Source: Pararhodobacter zhoushanensis
GTDB lineage: Bacteria; Pseudomonadota; Alphaproteobacteria; Rhodobacterales; Rhodobacteraceae
Direction: 5' to 3'
DNA: 64,000 bases
NCBI RefSeq assembly: GCF_025949695.1
Contig: NZ_JAPDFL010000001.1
Location: 3,599,501 to 3,663,500 of the forward strand
Shown here: piece by piece, positions 9,930-18,246 of the stretch
How the letters are laid out: each line of letters begins with the position of its first letter
Position numbering within the stretch: position 1 is the stretch's first letter
The notes under the pieces: generated by a model
What the model was told of the DNA's origin: nothing
Seen by the model: only the letters and a program-made list of their open reading frames with translations
Database searches by the model: none
Made by a program: the position numbers and the translations under genes

Positions 9930-10775
9930 ATGACCAGCACAGACCTGCCCAACGCGGCCCCCGAGGCCGCCCGGATCACCGCGTTGCGCGAAATGGGCGC
10001 GCGCCGGTTCGGGCGTTTCAACTGGCTGGGCACGCTGACGCTCGCCAAGCGCGAGATCATGCGCTTTCTGGCCGTCTGGCAGCAGACCGTCGCCGCACCG
10101 CTGGTCACGGCGGGGCTGTTTCTGGGCGTCTTCTCGCTGGCGATGTCGGGCCGTGCGCCGGTGATGGGCGTGCCGTTCCTGCATTTCCTTGTCCCCGGCA
10201 TCCTGATGATGTCGGTCATTCAGAACGCTTTTGCCAATACCTCGTCGTCCATCGTGGGGGCCAAGGTCATGGGCAATATCGTCGACACGCTGATGCCGCC
10301 GTTGTCCCCCGCCGAAATCGTCACGGGTTATCTGGCGGGTGGCATTGCGCGCGGCCTGCTGGTGTCGGTGGTGATCGTGCTGGCGGTGGGGTTCGTGCTG
10401 GGCGTTTGGCCCGCGCATCCGGTCTGGCTGCTGGCGATCACCATCACCGGCGGCGGGTTGCTCGGCGGATTGGGGCTGGTCGCGGGCATTCTGGCCAACA
10501 AGTTCGACCAGATCGCTGCGTTCACCAACTTCGTGGTGACGCCGCTGTCCTTCCTGTCGGGCACGTTCTATTCCTCGGCCTCGATGCCCCCGGCGATGGC
10601 CGCTGCCAGCCATCTCAACCCGTTCTTCTACCTGATCGACGGCGCGCGCTTTGCCTATCTGGGCACATCCGACACCAACCCGGTGCTGGGCCTCGGCGTC
10701 ACCTTCGGTGCCGCGCTGGCGTTGGCGCTGCTGGCCTGGGTCTGGATCGCGCGCGGCTTCCGACTGAAGGCCTGA
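9930..10775 (+). CDS. ABC-2 type transporter permease
   Basis: A 281-residue inner-membrane protein with about six TM helices and the ABC-2 fold: a long amphipathic N-terminus, then ILMMSVIQNAFANTSSSIV and the conserved loop FLSGTFYSSASMPPAMAAA before the last helices. The C-terminus ends WVWIARGFRLKA, as in NodJ-like exporters. No ATP-binding subunit is next to it, which is odd; in many genomes the ATPase is encoded close by. Substrate unknown. Divergent from gcrA. Confidence 0.85.
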   Translation: MTSTDLPNAAPEAARITALREMGARRFGRFNWLGTLTLAKREIMRFLAVWQQTVAAPLVTAGLFLGVFSLAMSGRAPVMGVPFLHFLVPGILMMSVIQNAFANTSSSIVGAKVMGNIVDTLMPPLSPAEIVTGYLAGGIARGLLVSVVIVLAVGFVLGVWPAHPVWLLAITITGGGLLGGLGLVAGILANKFDQIAAFTNFVVTPLSFLSGTFYSSASMPPAMAAASHLNPFFYLIDGARFAYLGTSDTNPVLGLGVTFGAALALALLAWVWIARGFRLKA

Positions 10776-10842
10776 CCCGTACGCAGGGACAGCGGCAGGA
10801 GTGTGACATATCGTTGCATTCCCTAGACCTCAGCCCCGGTCG

Positions 10843-10874
10843 CGCGATATAAAGCCGCAAGAAGCCATATCGCG
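10843..10874. other. Inverted repeat upstream of the cytochrome c gene
   Basis: CGCGATAT and ATATCGCG are exact reverse complements separated by 16 bases, about 40 bp before the cytochrome start codon. It could be a regulator site or part of the mRNA leader. No regulator family is recognised. Confidence 0.3.
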
Positions 10875-10911
10875 GGGCCGTTTTGGTCCCTCATAGCCGG
10901 AGTGAAATCGT

Positions 10912-11370
10912 ATGATGAAAGCCCTGACCCTGTCCGCCACCGCGTTGCTTGCGCTGGGTGCGACTCCGTCCTTTGCTGAAGGCGATGCAGAAGCCGGTGA
11001 AGGCCTGTGGCGCAGCTGCCGGAGCTGTCATGCGATCACCGATGCTGACGGCACCACCATCCAGCGCGGCGGCCGCACCGGGCCGAACCTGTACGGCCTG
11101 CCGGGCCGCGCCGTCGCCTCGCAAGAGGGTTTCCGCTACAGCGCGCCGCTGCTGGAATTCGCCGCAACGGAAGAGGGCGCCGTCTGGACCGAAGAGCTGT
11201 TCGTCGAATACGTCTCTGATCCGACGGCTTTCCTGCGCTCGCATCTGGGCGAATCCGGTGCGCGCTCGGGCATGAGCTTTCGCATGACCTCAGGGGCCGA
11301 GGATATGTGGGCCTATCTGGCAAGCGTTTCGCCTGCCGTCGACGATGACGCGGCCGAAGCGGACGAATAA
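10912..11370 (+). CDS. Periplasmic class I c-type cytochrome
   Basis: A 152-residue precursor with a Sec signal peptide (KALTLSATALLALGATPSFA, cleavage near residue 22). The haem-binding CRSCH is at 36-40 (Cys36, Cys39, His40). RTGPNLYGLPGR resembles the loop of cytochrome c2, and the Met in ARSGMSFRM is the likely sixth ligand. The tail is acidic. It is a soluble electron carrier of the c2/c-552 kind by inference. GGAG lies just upstream of the ATG, and a strong terminator follows. Confidence 0.88.
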   Translation: MMKALTLSATALLALGATPSFAEGDAEAGEGLWRSCRSCHAITDADGTTIQRGGRTGPNLYGLPGRAVASQEGFRYSAPLLEFAATEEGAVWTEELFVEYVSDPTAFLRSHLGESGARSGMSFRMTSGAEDMWAYLASVSPAVDDDAAEADE

Positions 11371-11394
11371 GCGCGCCCCCGCGCGCAAGCAGAG

Positions 11395-11423
11395 AACGCC
11401 CCGCCCTTTCGGCGGGGCGTTTT
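11395..11423 (+). terminator. Rho-independent terminator of the cytochrome c gene
   Basis: AACGCCCCGCC-CTTTC-GGCGGGGCGTT followed by TT, 24 bp after the cytochrome stop. It also lies between this gene and the converging mmcB. Confidence 0.92.
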
Positions 11424-11456
11424 GCTGTGCACAGCCGACAGTTACGCCGCCACGCC

Positions 11457-11891
11457 CTACACCCGAGGGTCGCGCAACCCGTGATGCCTGAGCGCCGCCA
11501 TCCGCGCGAACTTCAGCGTCAGCGCCTTGCGCCGCGCGCCGGGCAGCGCGTCCAGCGGCCCTGTCGAGACGATCTCACCGCTGTAATCATCGGCGATGAT
11601 CAGCCCGGCCCCTTCCGGCAGCAGCTCGACCGGGAACTCTGTCGTCACCGCCCAGAAGAAGCGGTCGCACCATTCCAGATATCCCTGCCATTTGTGATCC
11701 GCCATGAAATCGGCGCGGCTCGACTTGCATTCGACCACCCAGATCTCGCCCTTGGGCCCCAGCGCCATGACATCGACGCGCAGCCCGGGGCGCGGCACAA
11801 CCTCTTCCAGCGTGGCAAAGTCATGACTGCGCAGCAGGCGGCACACGCCACGCGCAAGCCTTTGGCCGGGAAGGAGCAGATCGTCGGTCAT
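11457..11891 (-). CDS. mmcB: MmcB family DNA repair protein
   Basis: A 144-residue member of the alphaproteobacterial MmcB (DUF1052-type) family with a PD-(D/E)XK nuclease-like core: VDVMAL, then IWVVECKSS carrying the E-x-K catalytic pair, after an N-terminal helix LARGVCRLLRSHDF. In Caulobacter mmcB is needed for mitomycin C resistance together with imuB, so a DNA-damage role is inferred. No LexA box was seen in its upstream region. Converges with the cytochrome c gene. Confidence 0.88.
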   Translation of the reverse strand: MTDDLLLPGQRLARGVCRLLRSHDFATLEEVVPRPGLRVDVMALGPKGEIWVVECKSSRADFMADHKWQGYLEWCDRFFWAVTTEFPVELLPEGAGLIIADDYSGEIVSTGPLDALPGARRKALTLKFARMAALRHHGLRDPRV

Positions 11892-12040
11892 GGCTACAAG
11901 AATAAACCAAGAACACGCGCTGTCCAGACCTCATCCTGCGGTGGGAGAGCCGGCTTTTCCGCCCAAAGGTTGATGCCGCGCGCGTTGACGCAGTCGCCAC
12001 GAACGATGACAGAAAAGGGCGAAAATCGAAGGAATCCGTA

Positions 12041-12784
12041 ATGCTCTCAGACCGTATGGTTACCGCTGGCCACACGCTGTTTCGCTGGCGCAGCTATCTG
12101 CTTTTTGCTTTCCTGCCGCTGTTCGTCTGGGCCGCGTGGGACGGCGAAACCATCGAGACCACCTGGGGCGACGCCCTTGGCGACAGCGTCGAAGCGCTGG
12201 CGCTCGCGCTCGTGATGCTGGGCGAGTCGATCCGCATCCTGACCGTCGGCTTCGTGCCGCGCGGCACCTCGGGGCGCAACACCACCGGGCAGGTTGCTGA
12301 CAGCCTGAACACCACGGGCCTGTATTCGCTGACGCGCAACCCGCTCTATCTGGGCAATTGCCTGATGTATGCGGGACTGGCGCTGTACACGCAGCACCTG
12401 TGGATCGTGGCCGTGCTGATCCTTGTGCTGGCGCTTTATTACGAGCGCATCATCGCCGCCGAAGAAAGCTTCCTGACCGAAAAATTCGGCACGCCCTATA
12501 CCGACTGGGCGGCAACCACCCCGCCCTTCTGGCCGCGCCTGAGCGGGTTCAAGCGGCCAGGTCTGTCCTTCTCGGTGCTTTCGGTGATCCGGCGCGAACA
12601 TGCGTCGATTCTGGGGGCCTATGCGGCGGTGTATCTGCTGGAACTGGGCCTGCACAGCCTGCCCGCCAACAGCGAGCCGATGGCCAGCGGGTGGCACTGG
12701 GCGCTGGCGGCAGCGGTCGGGCTTGAGATCATCGTGATCGCGATCAAGCGCAAGACAACGCTGCTGACCGTGGAGGGTCGCTGA
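12041..12784 (+). CDS. Isoprenylcysteine carboxyl methyltransferase/phospholipid methyltransferase-like membrane protein
   Basis: A 247-residue integral membrane protein with about six TM helices. SLTRNPLYLGNCLMYAGLAL and the later YYERIIAAEESFLTEKFG...Y form the AdoMet-binding C-terminal signature of the ICMT/PEMT superfamily (NP-Y, then EE-L---FG--Y). The bacterial substrate is unknown; it may be a membrane lipid or an isoprenoid. It starts with ATG at 12041 and is followed by a terminator-like hairpin. Confidence 0.82.
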   Translation: MLSDRMVTAGHTLFRWRSYLLFAFLPLFVWAAWDGETIETTWGDALGDSVEALALALVMLGESIRILTVGFVPRGTSGRNTTGQVADSLNTTGLYSLTRNPLYLGNCLMYAGLALYTQHLWIVAVLILVLALYYERIIAAEESFLTEKFGTPYTDWAATTPPFWPRLSGFKRPGLSFSVLSVIRREHASILGAYAAVYLLELGLHSLPANSEPMASGWHWALAAAVGLEIIVIAIKRKTTLLTVEGR

Positions 12785-12805
12785 GAGGCCTTGATGTAAC
12801 GACAA

Positions 12806-12830
12806 CGCCGCCCTAGATGTAAGGGCGGCG
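12806..12830 (+). terminator. Terminator-like hairpin after the methyltransferase gene
   Basis: CGCCGCCCT-agatgta-AGGGCGGCG, 22 bp after the stop. It is GC-rich with only a weak T tract. The rest of 12785-13011 shows nothing recognisable. Confidence 0.55.
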
Positions 12831-13011
12831 GGTTCTGCTCTTCACGTCGACGGCATTTTTCCAGTGGCCGATAAGCACTTCCGAGGGAGCTGGCTCTGCC
12901 ATGGTCCTGGCCTTGGTATCTGGCGCCCACCTGATAACCTCAGGCTCTCGGGAAATCTCACCAGAAACGGTTGCTGCGGGCCCGCCACCTATCCCCCCTC
13001 CGACCAGGCGC

Positions 13012-13353
13012 TTAGCGCCGGTCGTCGGCGCGAATGCGAATCGGGATCAACTGCCCCTGACGCACGGGCGCGCGGTGCCCGCCTTTGGGGCCTTTGTCCT
13101 CGGGGTCGGCCATGCGCATGATGGCGATGGCGAATTGCACCCCGGCAAAAACCAGACCGTTGAAGAAAAACAGCATGAACCCGGCGATCCAGCCGCCATC
13201 GGTGGCAAACATCAGGTGGCGCAGATTGGCGACATTGAAGCCCAGAAGCATGCCGACAAACACCGCCGACAGCACAAAACCGTACGCTACCTGTTTGATG
13301 TAGAGCCGCACGAGACGCGGAATACCATCATCGGGATCGGGCATCATGGACAT
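13012..13353 (-). CDS. Conserved two-TM membrane protein, unknown function
   Basis: A 113-residue protein from the ATG at 13351-13353, chosen because AGGAGG lies 8 bp upstream. Two hydrophobic segments (YGFVLSAVFVGMLLGF and GWIAGFMLFFFNGLVFAGVQ) are followed by a basic C-terminal tail (GHRAPVRQGQLIPIRIRADD). Reads as a typical short alphaproteobacterial inner-membrane protein; I do not recognise a named family. The longer reading to 13695 is a shadow. Confidence 0.7.
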   Translation of the reverse strand: MSMMPDPDDGIPRLVRLYIKQVAYGFVLSAVFVGMLLGFNVANLRHLMFATDGGWIAGFMLFFFNGLVFAGVQFAIAIMRMADPEDKGPKGGHRAPVRQGQLIPIRIRADDRR

Positions 13354-13411
13354 GGGTAAGGCCTCCTGTTGACCCGCAATGTAAGCTTTTTCAGAGCATA
13401 CACCAGTGGGT

Positions 13412-13825
13412 CTATTGTCGCGGTGCCGCAGAACGGGGTGGCAGGTTCTGCGCCAGCGTCTCGAAGACCGCGCGCGCCACCTGACGCCAGAGCAGGCCTG
13501 CGTCTGTGTCCGCAGGCGCTTCCAGCGCCTCGAGCCGGGCCACCACTGCCGCCAAACGCGCCCGCGCCTCGGCCAGTTCCGGTGCGGTGCTGCGCGCGTC
13601 CTGCAGCACCGCAAGCGTCTCACGCGCCGTTTCGCGCGTGGACTGCACCTGCGTCTGGATCGCGACCAGCTCGGCCTGAACGCCGCCGCGTACATCCGCC
13701 GCCAGCCCGCGCATCTGCCAGACCAGCACCGCCGCCGCGATCAGCGCGACAACCACCAGCAACAGCGTCGCGTTGAGCAGCGCCAGCCCCAGCGCCCTGA
13801 GGGTGGATTTCACGTCAGACGGCAT
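13412..13825 (-). CDS. Membrane-anchored coiled-coil protein, unknown function
   Basis: 137 residues: a short cytoplasmic N-terminus, one strong TM helix (about 12-37) and an Ala/Glu/Arg-rich helical stretch (about 45-105) with heptad character (VQAELVAIQTQVQSTRETAR). The start overlaps the end of the dehydrogenase gene by 11 bp, so it is translated from the same message. Function unknown. Confidence 0.6.
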   Translation of the reverse strand: MPSDVKSTLRALGLALLNATLLLVVVALIAAAVLVWQMRGLAADVRGGVQAELVAIQTQVQSTRETARETLAVLQDARSTAPELAEARARLAAVVARLEALEAPADTDAGLLWRQVARAVFETLAQNLPPRSAAPRQ

Positions 13826-14777
13826 TGGGCAGCGCTTTGTTGTGCTTGAAAGCGATGCAGTTTTCCACCGCCATCAGCCCCATCTGTGTGCGCACCTCCA
13901 GCGCCGCCGTGCCCAGATGCGGCAGCAGCGTCACGTTCTCCATGGCGCGCAGAGCCTCGGGCACCTCGGGTTCGAACTCGTAGACATCCAGCCCCGCCCC
14001 GGCGATCCGCCCCTCTTGCAGCGCGGCGATCAGCGCCGCCTCGTCAACGATATCGCCCCGCGCAATGTTGATCAGATGCGCATGCGGCTGCATTGCCTCC
14101 AGCGCAGCGGCATCAATCATGTGATGCGTTTGCGGCGAGGCAGGCACCGCGATCACCACCACATCCGCCAGCCCCATCAACGCGCTCAGGCTGCTTACCG
14201 CCTGCGCGCCGGGCAGATCCGGCAGATCCTTGGGCGAACGGGTGACATAGGCGATCTGCATGCCAAAGCCATGATGCGCGCGCTTGGCAATCGCCTGCCC
14301 GATGCGGCCCATGCCCACCACGCCCAGTGTCTTGCCCGACAGGTGCAGGCCCAGCATCTGCGTCGGATGCCAACCCTCCCAGTGACCCGAGCGCACCAGC
14401 CTCTCGCCCTCGCCCGCCCGCCGCGCGCTCATCAGCATCAGCGTCAGGGCGATGTCGGCGGTGGCGTCGGTCACCGCACCCGGCGTGTTGGTCACGGCGA
14501 TCCCGGCAGCCTTGGCAGCCGCGACATCGATGTGATTGTAGCCCACACCGAAATTGGCCAGCAGCTTGGCGCGCGGTTCGGGGGCGGCGGCGAAGATCGG
14601 CGGCTGGAAGCGGTCGCCCAAGGTAGGCAGCACCACGTCATATTCCAGCAGGGCCGCAACCATCTCTGCCTGCGTCAGAGGTGCATTCGACTCGCGCATG
14701 GTGACATCGAACTCAGCCCGCGCCGCCGCGACAACCGGTTCGGGCAAGGGTCGGGAAAGATAGAGTTTCATCAGCAC
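13815..14777 (-). CDS. D-isomer-specific 2-hydroxyacid dehydrogenase (glyoxylate/hydroxypyruvate reductase-like)
   Basis: A 320-residue NAD(P)H-dependent reductase of 2-oxoacids. The Rossmann fingerprint GVVGMGRIGQAIAKRA is at about 148-163. Catalytic Arg lies in NIARGDIVDEAAL, Glu in DVYEFEPEVP, and His in LPHLGTAALEVR. The sequence most resembles the GyaR/GhrB glyoxylate reductase branch. Cofactor preference cannot be settled by eye. It overlaps csaA by 7 bp and belongs to a minus-strand operon proC-csaA-this gene-membrane protein. Confidence 0.88.
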   Translation of the reverse strand: MLMKLYLSRPLPEPVVAAARAEFDVTMRESNAPLTQAEMVAALLEYDVVLPTLGDRFQPPIFAAAPEPRAKLLANFGVGYNHIDVAAAKAAGIAVTNTPGAVTDATADIALTLMLMSARRAGEGERLVRSGHWEGWHPTQMLGLHLSGKTLGVVGMGRIGQAIAKRAHHGFGMQIAYVTRSPKDLPDLPGAQAVSSLSALMGLADVVVIAVPASPQTHHMIDAAALEAMQPHAHLINIARGDIVDEAALIAALQEGRIAGAGLDVYEFEPEVPEALRAMENVTLLPHLGTAALEVRTQMGLMAVENCIAFKHNKALPNAV

Positions 14778-15106
14778 ATCCTCGCGCCATTGGGAACGCT
14801 GCGTTCGGGGCCGATCACCACCACCGCGCCCGTGTCATCATAGAGCCCGAGCACCAGCACCTCGGACAGGAAAGGGCCGATCTGGCGCGGCGGGAAATTG
14901 ACCACGCCCATCACCTGACGACCGATCAGATCCGCGGCTGTGTAATGCTCGGTTATCTGCGCCGAGGAGCGTTTCACGCCCACCTCAGGCCCGAAATCCA
15001 CCGTCAATTTCCAAGCCGGTTTGCGCGCTTGCGGGAAATCCTCGACCGCTGTCACCGTGCCGACGCGGATGTCGAGCTTCTGGAAATCCTCAAAACTGGC
15101 GCTCAC
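14771..15106 (-). CDS. csaA: tRNA-binding domain protein, CsaA-type
   Basis: 111 residues forming one OB-fold tRNA-binding domain: FQKLDIRVGTVTAVEDFPQA, SAQITEHYT, GRQVMGVVNFPPRQIGP. This is the CsaA/Trbp111 signature, with the typical homodimer length. CsaA binds tRNA and has been described as an export chaperone in Bacillus. Its start overlaps the proC stop by 4 bp (ATGA), showing translational coupling. Confidence 0.9.
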   Translation of the reverse strand: MSASFEDFQKLDIRVGTVTAVEDFPQARKPAWKLTVDFGPEVGVKRSSAQITEHYTAADLIGRQVMGVVNFPPRQIGPFLSEVLVLGLYDDTGAVVVIGPERSVPNGARMC

Positions 15107-15915
15107 TGCCCCAGCTCCCGCGAGCGATCCGTCGCCGCCTTCACCCCACGCTTGAGCAGCGCCGGAAAGCCGTCCTGTTCATTCATCAACACGGCCAGCG
15201 CAGCGGCGGTTGTCCCGCCCGGCGAGGTCACGTTGATACGCAGCTGCGCGGCGCTCTCAGCCGATTGCTGCGCCAGCTCCCCTGCCCCGCAGACCGTCGC
15301 CCGCGCCAGCTTCATCGCCATGTCCTCGGGCAGCCCCTCGGCCACACCCGCCGCCGCCAATGCCTCGATCAGATGAAAGACATAGGCGGGCCCCGACCCG
15401 GACACGCCGGTCACCGCATCCATCTGCGATTCGCTCTCCAGCATCACCGTCTCGCCGACTGCCGCCATCAGCTGCCGCGCCAGATCCAGCGCATCGGCAC
15501 TGACCTGAGCGTTCCCGATCAGCGCACTGATCCCCCGACCGACAGCCGCAGGCGTATTGGGCATCACCCGAACCACAGGCGTGCCCGCCCCCAGCGTATC
15601 CTCGATGGCGCGCAACGAGGTTCCGGCAGCGATCGACACAAACACCGTGCCCCCGCCCCCCAAGGCCTGCAACGCGGGCAACGCTGCGCCCATCAATTGC
15701 GGCTTGACCGCCAGCAACGCCATCGCCGGTGCCTCGGGCAGCGCGCCGTTCAGCGCGACGCCGGTCGCCTTCAGCCAATCCGACGGGTTGGGTTCGATCA
15801 CATGCACCGACGTGGCCGGCAGCCCCTCCTTCAGCCAGCCCTCCAGCAAGGCCGAGCCCATCTTGCCGCAGCCCAGCAACACCAGTCCGCGCGCTGCAAT
15901 ATCGCTCATGTCCAT
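15103..15915 (-). CDS. proC: Pyrroline-5-carboxylate reductase
   Basis: Final step of proline synthesis: reduces pyrroline-5-carboxylate with NAD(P)H. The 270 residues show the N-terminal nucleotide site VLLGCGKMGSALLEGWL, the VRVMPNTPAAVG block and the C-terminal signature VSGSGPAYVFHLIEALA followed by NVTSPGGTTAAAL. Normal length and intact. Head of the operon with csaA and the dehydrogenase. Confidence 0.95.
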   Translation of the reverse strand: MDMSDIAARGLVLLGCGKMGSALLEGWLKEGLPATSVHVIEPNPSDWLKATGVALNGALPEAPAMALLAVKPQLMGAALPALQALGGGGTVFVSIAAGTSLRAIEDTLGAGTPVVRVMPNTPAAVGRGISALIGNAQVSADALDLARQLMAAVGETVMLESESQMDAVTGVSGSGPAYVFHLIEALAAAGVAEGLPEDMAMKLARATVCGAGELAQQSAESAAQLRINVTSPGGTTAAALAVLMNEQDGFPALLKRGVKAATDRSRELGQ

Positions 15916-15935
15916 AGCTCACCCCCGAGTTTTGC

Positions 15936-15957
15936 CCGCACCCTAGCGAGGGTGCGG
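15936..15957 (-). terminator. Hairpin between the YbjN gene and proC
   Basis: CCGCACCCT-AGCG-AGGGTGCGG, perfect 9-bp arms, between two minus-strand genes. The T tract on the minus-strand transcript is poor, so it is only a possible terminator for the YbjN gene. Confidence 0.45.
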
Positions 15958-15988
15958 CACCGGGGAAAGCCCCAGATCGGGATCGCGG

Positions 15989-16492
15989 TCAGGCGTGACC
16001 GTAGGCCTGACTGATCGCCAGCTTCAACGCATCCTCAGGGCGGCGATCCGCCCAGGCGACCAGCTGAAAGGCAGGATAAAACCGCTCGCAGGCCGCGACC
16101 GCGCTCAGGATCATCTGATCGATCTGCTCGCTGGCCGCGATCTGCCCGCCGCTGAGCAGCAGGCCATAGCGCCACACCAGCAGCGTCTGCGCGGGCCAAT
16201 AGGTGAACCCGCCCGACCAGCACAGATCATTGGCGTGGTTGAGGATCTCGTAGAAATCGGCCATCCGCGCGGCGGGTGGCTCCATTTCGAACGTGCAGAT
16301 CAGGCGCAACGTCTCATCCGCGCCCGACCAGGCAAGGGTGAGCGAATAGCTGCGCCACTGACCCTCAACCGCCATGGCGATCTGATCGTCGCCGACCCGA
16401 TCAAACTCCCACGCGTGATGCTCGGCCAGAGTCTCGACGATGTCGATCGGGTGGATCTCATCCGTCAGTAGATGGTCCTCGGACAGGGGCAT
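15989..16492 (-). CDS. YbjN domain-containing protein
   Basis: 167 residues with the YbjN fold signature: HAWEFDRVGDDQIAMAVEGQW, then the LxxxCTFEMEPP strand and the helical C-terminus with ACERFYPAFQLVAWADR. The family is widespread; its molecular role is not settled, though it resembles type III secretion chaperones in fold. Single gene, minus strand. It is the last clear resident gene before the repeat at 16690. Confidence 0.85.
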   Translation of the reverse strand: MPLSEDHLLTDEIHPIDIVETLAEHHAWEFDRVGDDQIAMAVEGQWRSYSLTLAWSGADETLRLICTFEMEPPAARMADFYEILNHANDLCWSGGFTYWPAQTLLVWRYGLLLSGGQIAASEQIDQMILSAVAACERFYPAFQLVAWADRRPEDALKLAISQAYGHA

Positions 16493-16689
16493 GTCCCGGC
16501 TTTCTCTGTTCTAGCCTCAACGGGCGCCTGACCCACTATGACTGCGGGCCTTGGCAAGGTGCGGCGGTTTGGTCTCGCCGTCATTACTAGATATGGTGGG
16601 TGAAAACCGAAACCCTGTAAAGGAAATTTTCCTGTGGACAAGGTTTGATGTTGGGTGGGTGGGTGTGTGTAGCGCTGTGCGTTGACACC

Positions 16690-17057
16690 AATTCTTGCAG
16701 AAAAGCGGGAACAGGTGAGAACAGCCGATAAGAGCCGATATCCGCTTGGGTTTTCAGAGACTTGCTGATAGCGCGCGAGGCTTGAACGCCACCCCGGCAA
16801 ACTTGCAGAAACATCGCAAAGAACCCGGTTTTCACACATTCCACTCCCGGCACGTCGCGGCTTTGAACACCCTTTGAAGGCTGATTTCAAAGGGTTTTAA
16901 ACGGTTGAACCCGGAAAGGACGTTTTCGGAACATACAACTGAGCGGTAAGTTCGGGCCACGAGTTGTATGTTCGGCGCAAGACATTGAAAATACGTTAAA
17001 CTTTGCCAGAGGACGCGCCGAACAACGGCTGCCGAACATACACGCGATTTTCCGCTC
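16690..17057. repeat. Structured non-coding repeat, copy A
   Basis: The stretch 16493-17066 has no gene. It holds an element that recurs in the same orientation at 62327-62691. The first 122 bp (16690-16811) match copy B ungapped with 12 mismatches. A 26-bp block (16873-16898) is identical, and further conserved blocks keep their order: CATTGAAAAT and GAACATACACGCG. A dyad GAACATACAACT/AGTTGTATGTTC (16929-16940, 16962-16973) pairs perfectly here; in copy B both arms are changed in a compensating way. This points to a selected structure or operator. Function unknown. Confidence 0.8.
16870..16898 (+). terminator. Terminator-like hairpin inside repeat copy A
   Basis: CCCTTTGAA-ggctgat-TTCAAAGGG followed by TTTT. 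The 26-bp core (16873-16898) is identical in copy B, but only the inner 6 bp of each arm pair there. Confidence 0.55.
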
Positions 17058-17066
17058 ACAAACCGA

Positions 17067-17390
17067 TCACTCACCGAGAACTCCCACCCGCCACTTCCAC
17101 ACTTGCTTGACCGGCCTGCGGATCGCCAGCCGCCCGTACTCCTCTGGCGAGGGGATCCGCGTGCGGAGGCGCACGAACTCAGTTGACCCGCATTTGCCGC
17201 AGCCGAAAGGCGGCACATGCAAGGGATGCGACGGACCGCAGACTTTGAGCAGATCGAGCGCCAGATACGCGACCTGCCGGTGACACCGGTTGCATCGAAT
17301 ATCCAGAAGCATGCCGTCATTTGCCGCGTCCTGGAGGGTGCGGTGCGGGCGCGAGGGGTGCGGACGGACGGGATAGAGGTGCTCAGGCAT
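17067..17390 (-). CDS. Small zinc-ribbon protein, LexA-regulated by context
   Basis: 107 residues with two Cys pairs spaced as a zinc ribbon: RCNRCH (Cys33, Cys36) and GCGKCG (about Cys65, Cys68). The region between is hydrophobic and basic (LALDLLKVCGP). No family name is recognised. It is divergent from the SRAP gene, and the LexA-type box at 17396-17410 begins 6 bp upstream of its ATG, so it should be induced by DNA damage. A nucleic-acid-binding role is an inference from the zinc ribbon and this context. Confidence 0.65.
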   Translation of the reverse strand: MPEHLYPVRPHPSRPHRTLQDAANDGMLLDIRCNRCHRQVAYLALDLLKVCGPSHPLHVPPFGCGKCGSTEFVRLRTRIPSPEEYGRLAIRRPVKQVWKWRVGVLGE

Positions 17391-17395
17391 GATAA

Positions 17396-17410
17396 GAACA
17401 TTACGCGAAC
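17396..17410. promoter_or_regulatory. LexA (SOS) box of the alphaproteobacterial type
   Basis: GAAC-attacgc-GAAC, i.e. GTTC-N7-GTTC on the minus strand, the direct-repeat LexA site known from Rhodobacter and Rhizobium. It lies in the 77-bp space between the divergent zinc-ribbon and SRAP genes, and SRAP proteins are SOS-associated. Confidence 0.82.
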
Positions 17411-17467
17411 ACGATGAGTCGGCAAGCCCACGACGACGTGATAGGCTCTGAGTCGCAGGAGGTGGTC

Positions 17468-18088
17468 ATGTGCAATCTCTACAACCATACGACCGCGGTC
17501 GAAGCGATGCGCGGATTGTTTGCGGATCTGGAAAACCGGGCCGGAAATATCGAGACGGGCGAGGTCTATCCCGATCGCCTGGCGCCGATCATTACCCGCG
17601 ATGGTGAAGGTGCCGTTCTCAGAAAGGCTCGTTGGGGCCTGCCCTCGCCGCAGAAGTTTCATAGCCCCAGCGGCATCGATCGCGGCGTAACCAATGTCCG
17701 AAACACAACATCTCCGCACTGGAGGCGGTGGTTAGGCCCTGAGCACAGGTGCCTTGTGCCTATGGACCGCTTCGCCGAGCCACGCGGCGGCAAAGGCGCT
17801 GGCAACGCCTGGTTTAAGGTGGTCGGCGATCAACCCGCCTTTTTCGCCGGGATCTGGGTGCCCGAGTGGACCAGCATCCGCAAGCTCAAGGACGGCGAAA
17901 CGACGGATGATCTCTTCGCCTTCCTGACCTGCGAACCAAATGGGATCGTGGCACCGATCCATCCCAAGGCGATGCCGGTGATCCTGACTGAACCTGCTGA
18001 ACTTGAAGCATGGCTAGCCGCGCCATGGCCGACGGCCAAGGAAATGCAAAGTCCCCTGAACGATGAGATGCTCGCGGAAGAGGTGTAG
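17468..18088 (+). CDS. SOS response-associated peptidase (SRAP/YedK, HMCES family)
   Basis: 206 residues. Members cross-link to abasic sites in single-stranded DNA through the N-terminal Cys2. The start MCNLYN gives that Cys, and the frame's upstream extension must be wrong because Cys2 has to be N-terminal after Met removal. RWGLPSP, NVRNTTSPHWRRWL, CLVPMDRFAEPRG (active-site Glu) and IHPKAMPVIL (conserved His) complete the family pattern. AGGAGG sits just upstream. Preceded by a LexA box. Confidence 0.93.
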   Translation: MCNLYNHTTAVEAMRGLFADLENRAGNIETGEVYPDRLAPIITRDGEGAVLRKARWGLPSPQKFHSPSGIDRGVTNVRNTTSPHWRRWLGPEHRCLVPMDRFAEPRGGKGAGNAWFKVVGDQPAFFAGIWVPEWTSIRKLKDGETTDDLFAFLTCEPNGIVAPIHPKAMPVILTEPAELEAWLAAPWPTAKEMQSPLNDEMLAEEV

Positions 18089-18210
18089 ACGCCGCATAGA
18101 GGTGTAAGGCCACTATGGGCGGAAACCGGACCTTCGCAGCGACATGCGCGAAAGTCTGTAACGCGAGAAAATGCGTCTAATGTTCGAGTGACCCCGTTGC
18201 GAATTGAGCC

Positions 18211-18246
18211 TTGACGCACACCATTTTTATCTATAATTCTAGATAT
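18211..18246 (+). promoter_or_regulatory. Promoter and ArsR operator of the arsenic operon
   Basis: TTGACG (18211-18216) and TATAAT (18232-18237), 15 bp apart. The dyad TATCTA-taattc-TAGATA (18229-18246) covers the -10 and ends at the base before the arsR ATG, so ArsR would block initiation. Expected transcription start is at or a few bases before the ATG, giving a leaderless message. Confidence 0.8.

Noticed and set aside
12864..13121. Plus-strand frame MADKHFRGSW...
   Set aside because: No ribosome site, no domain, and it runs into the well-supported minus-strand membrane protein.
16832..17719. 295-codon minus-strand frame across repeat copy A and the zinc-ribbon and SRAP genes
   Set aside because: It crosses non-coding repeat DNA and the LexA box and has no domain.
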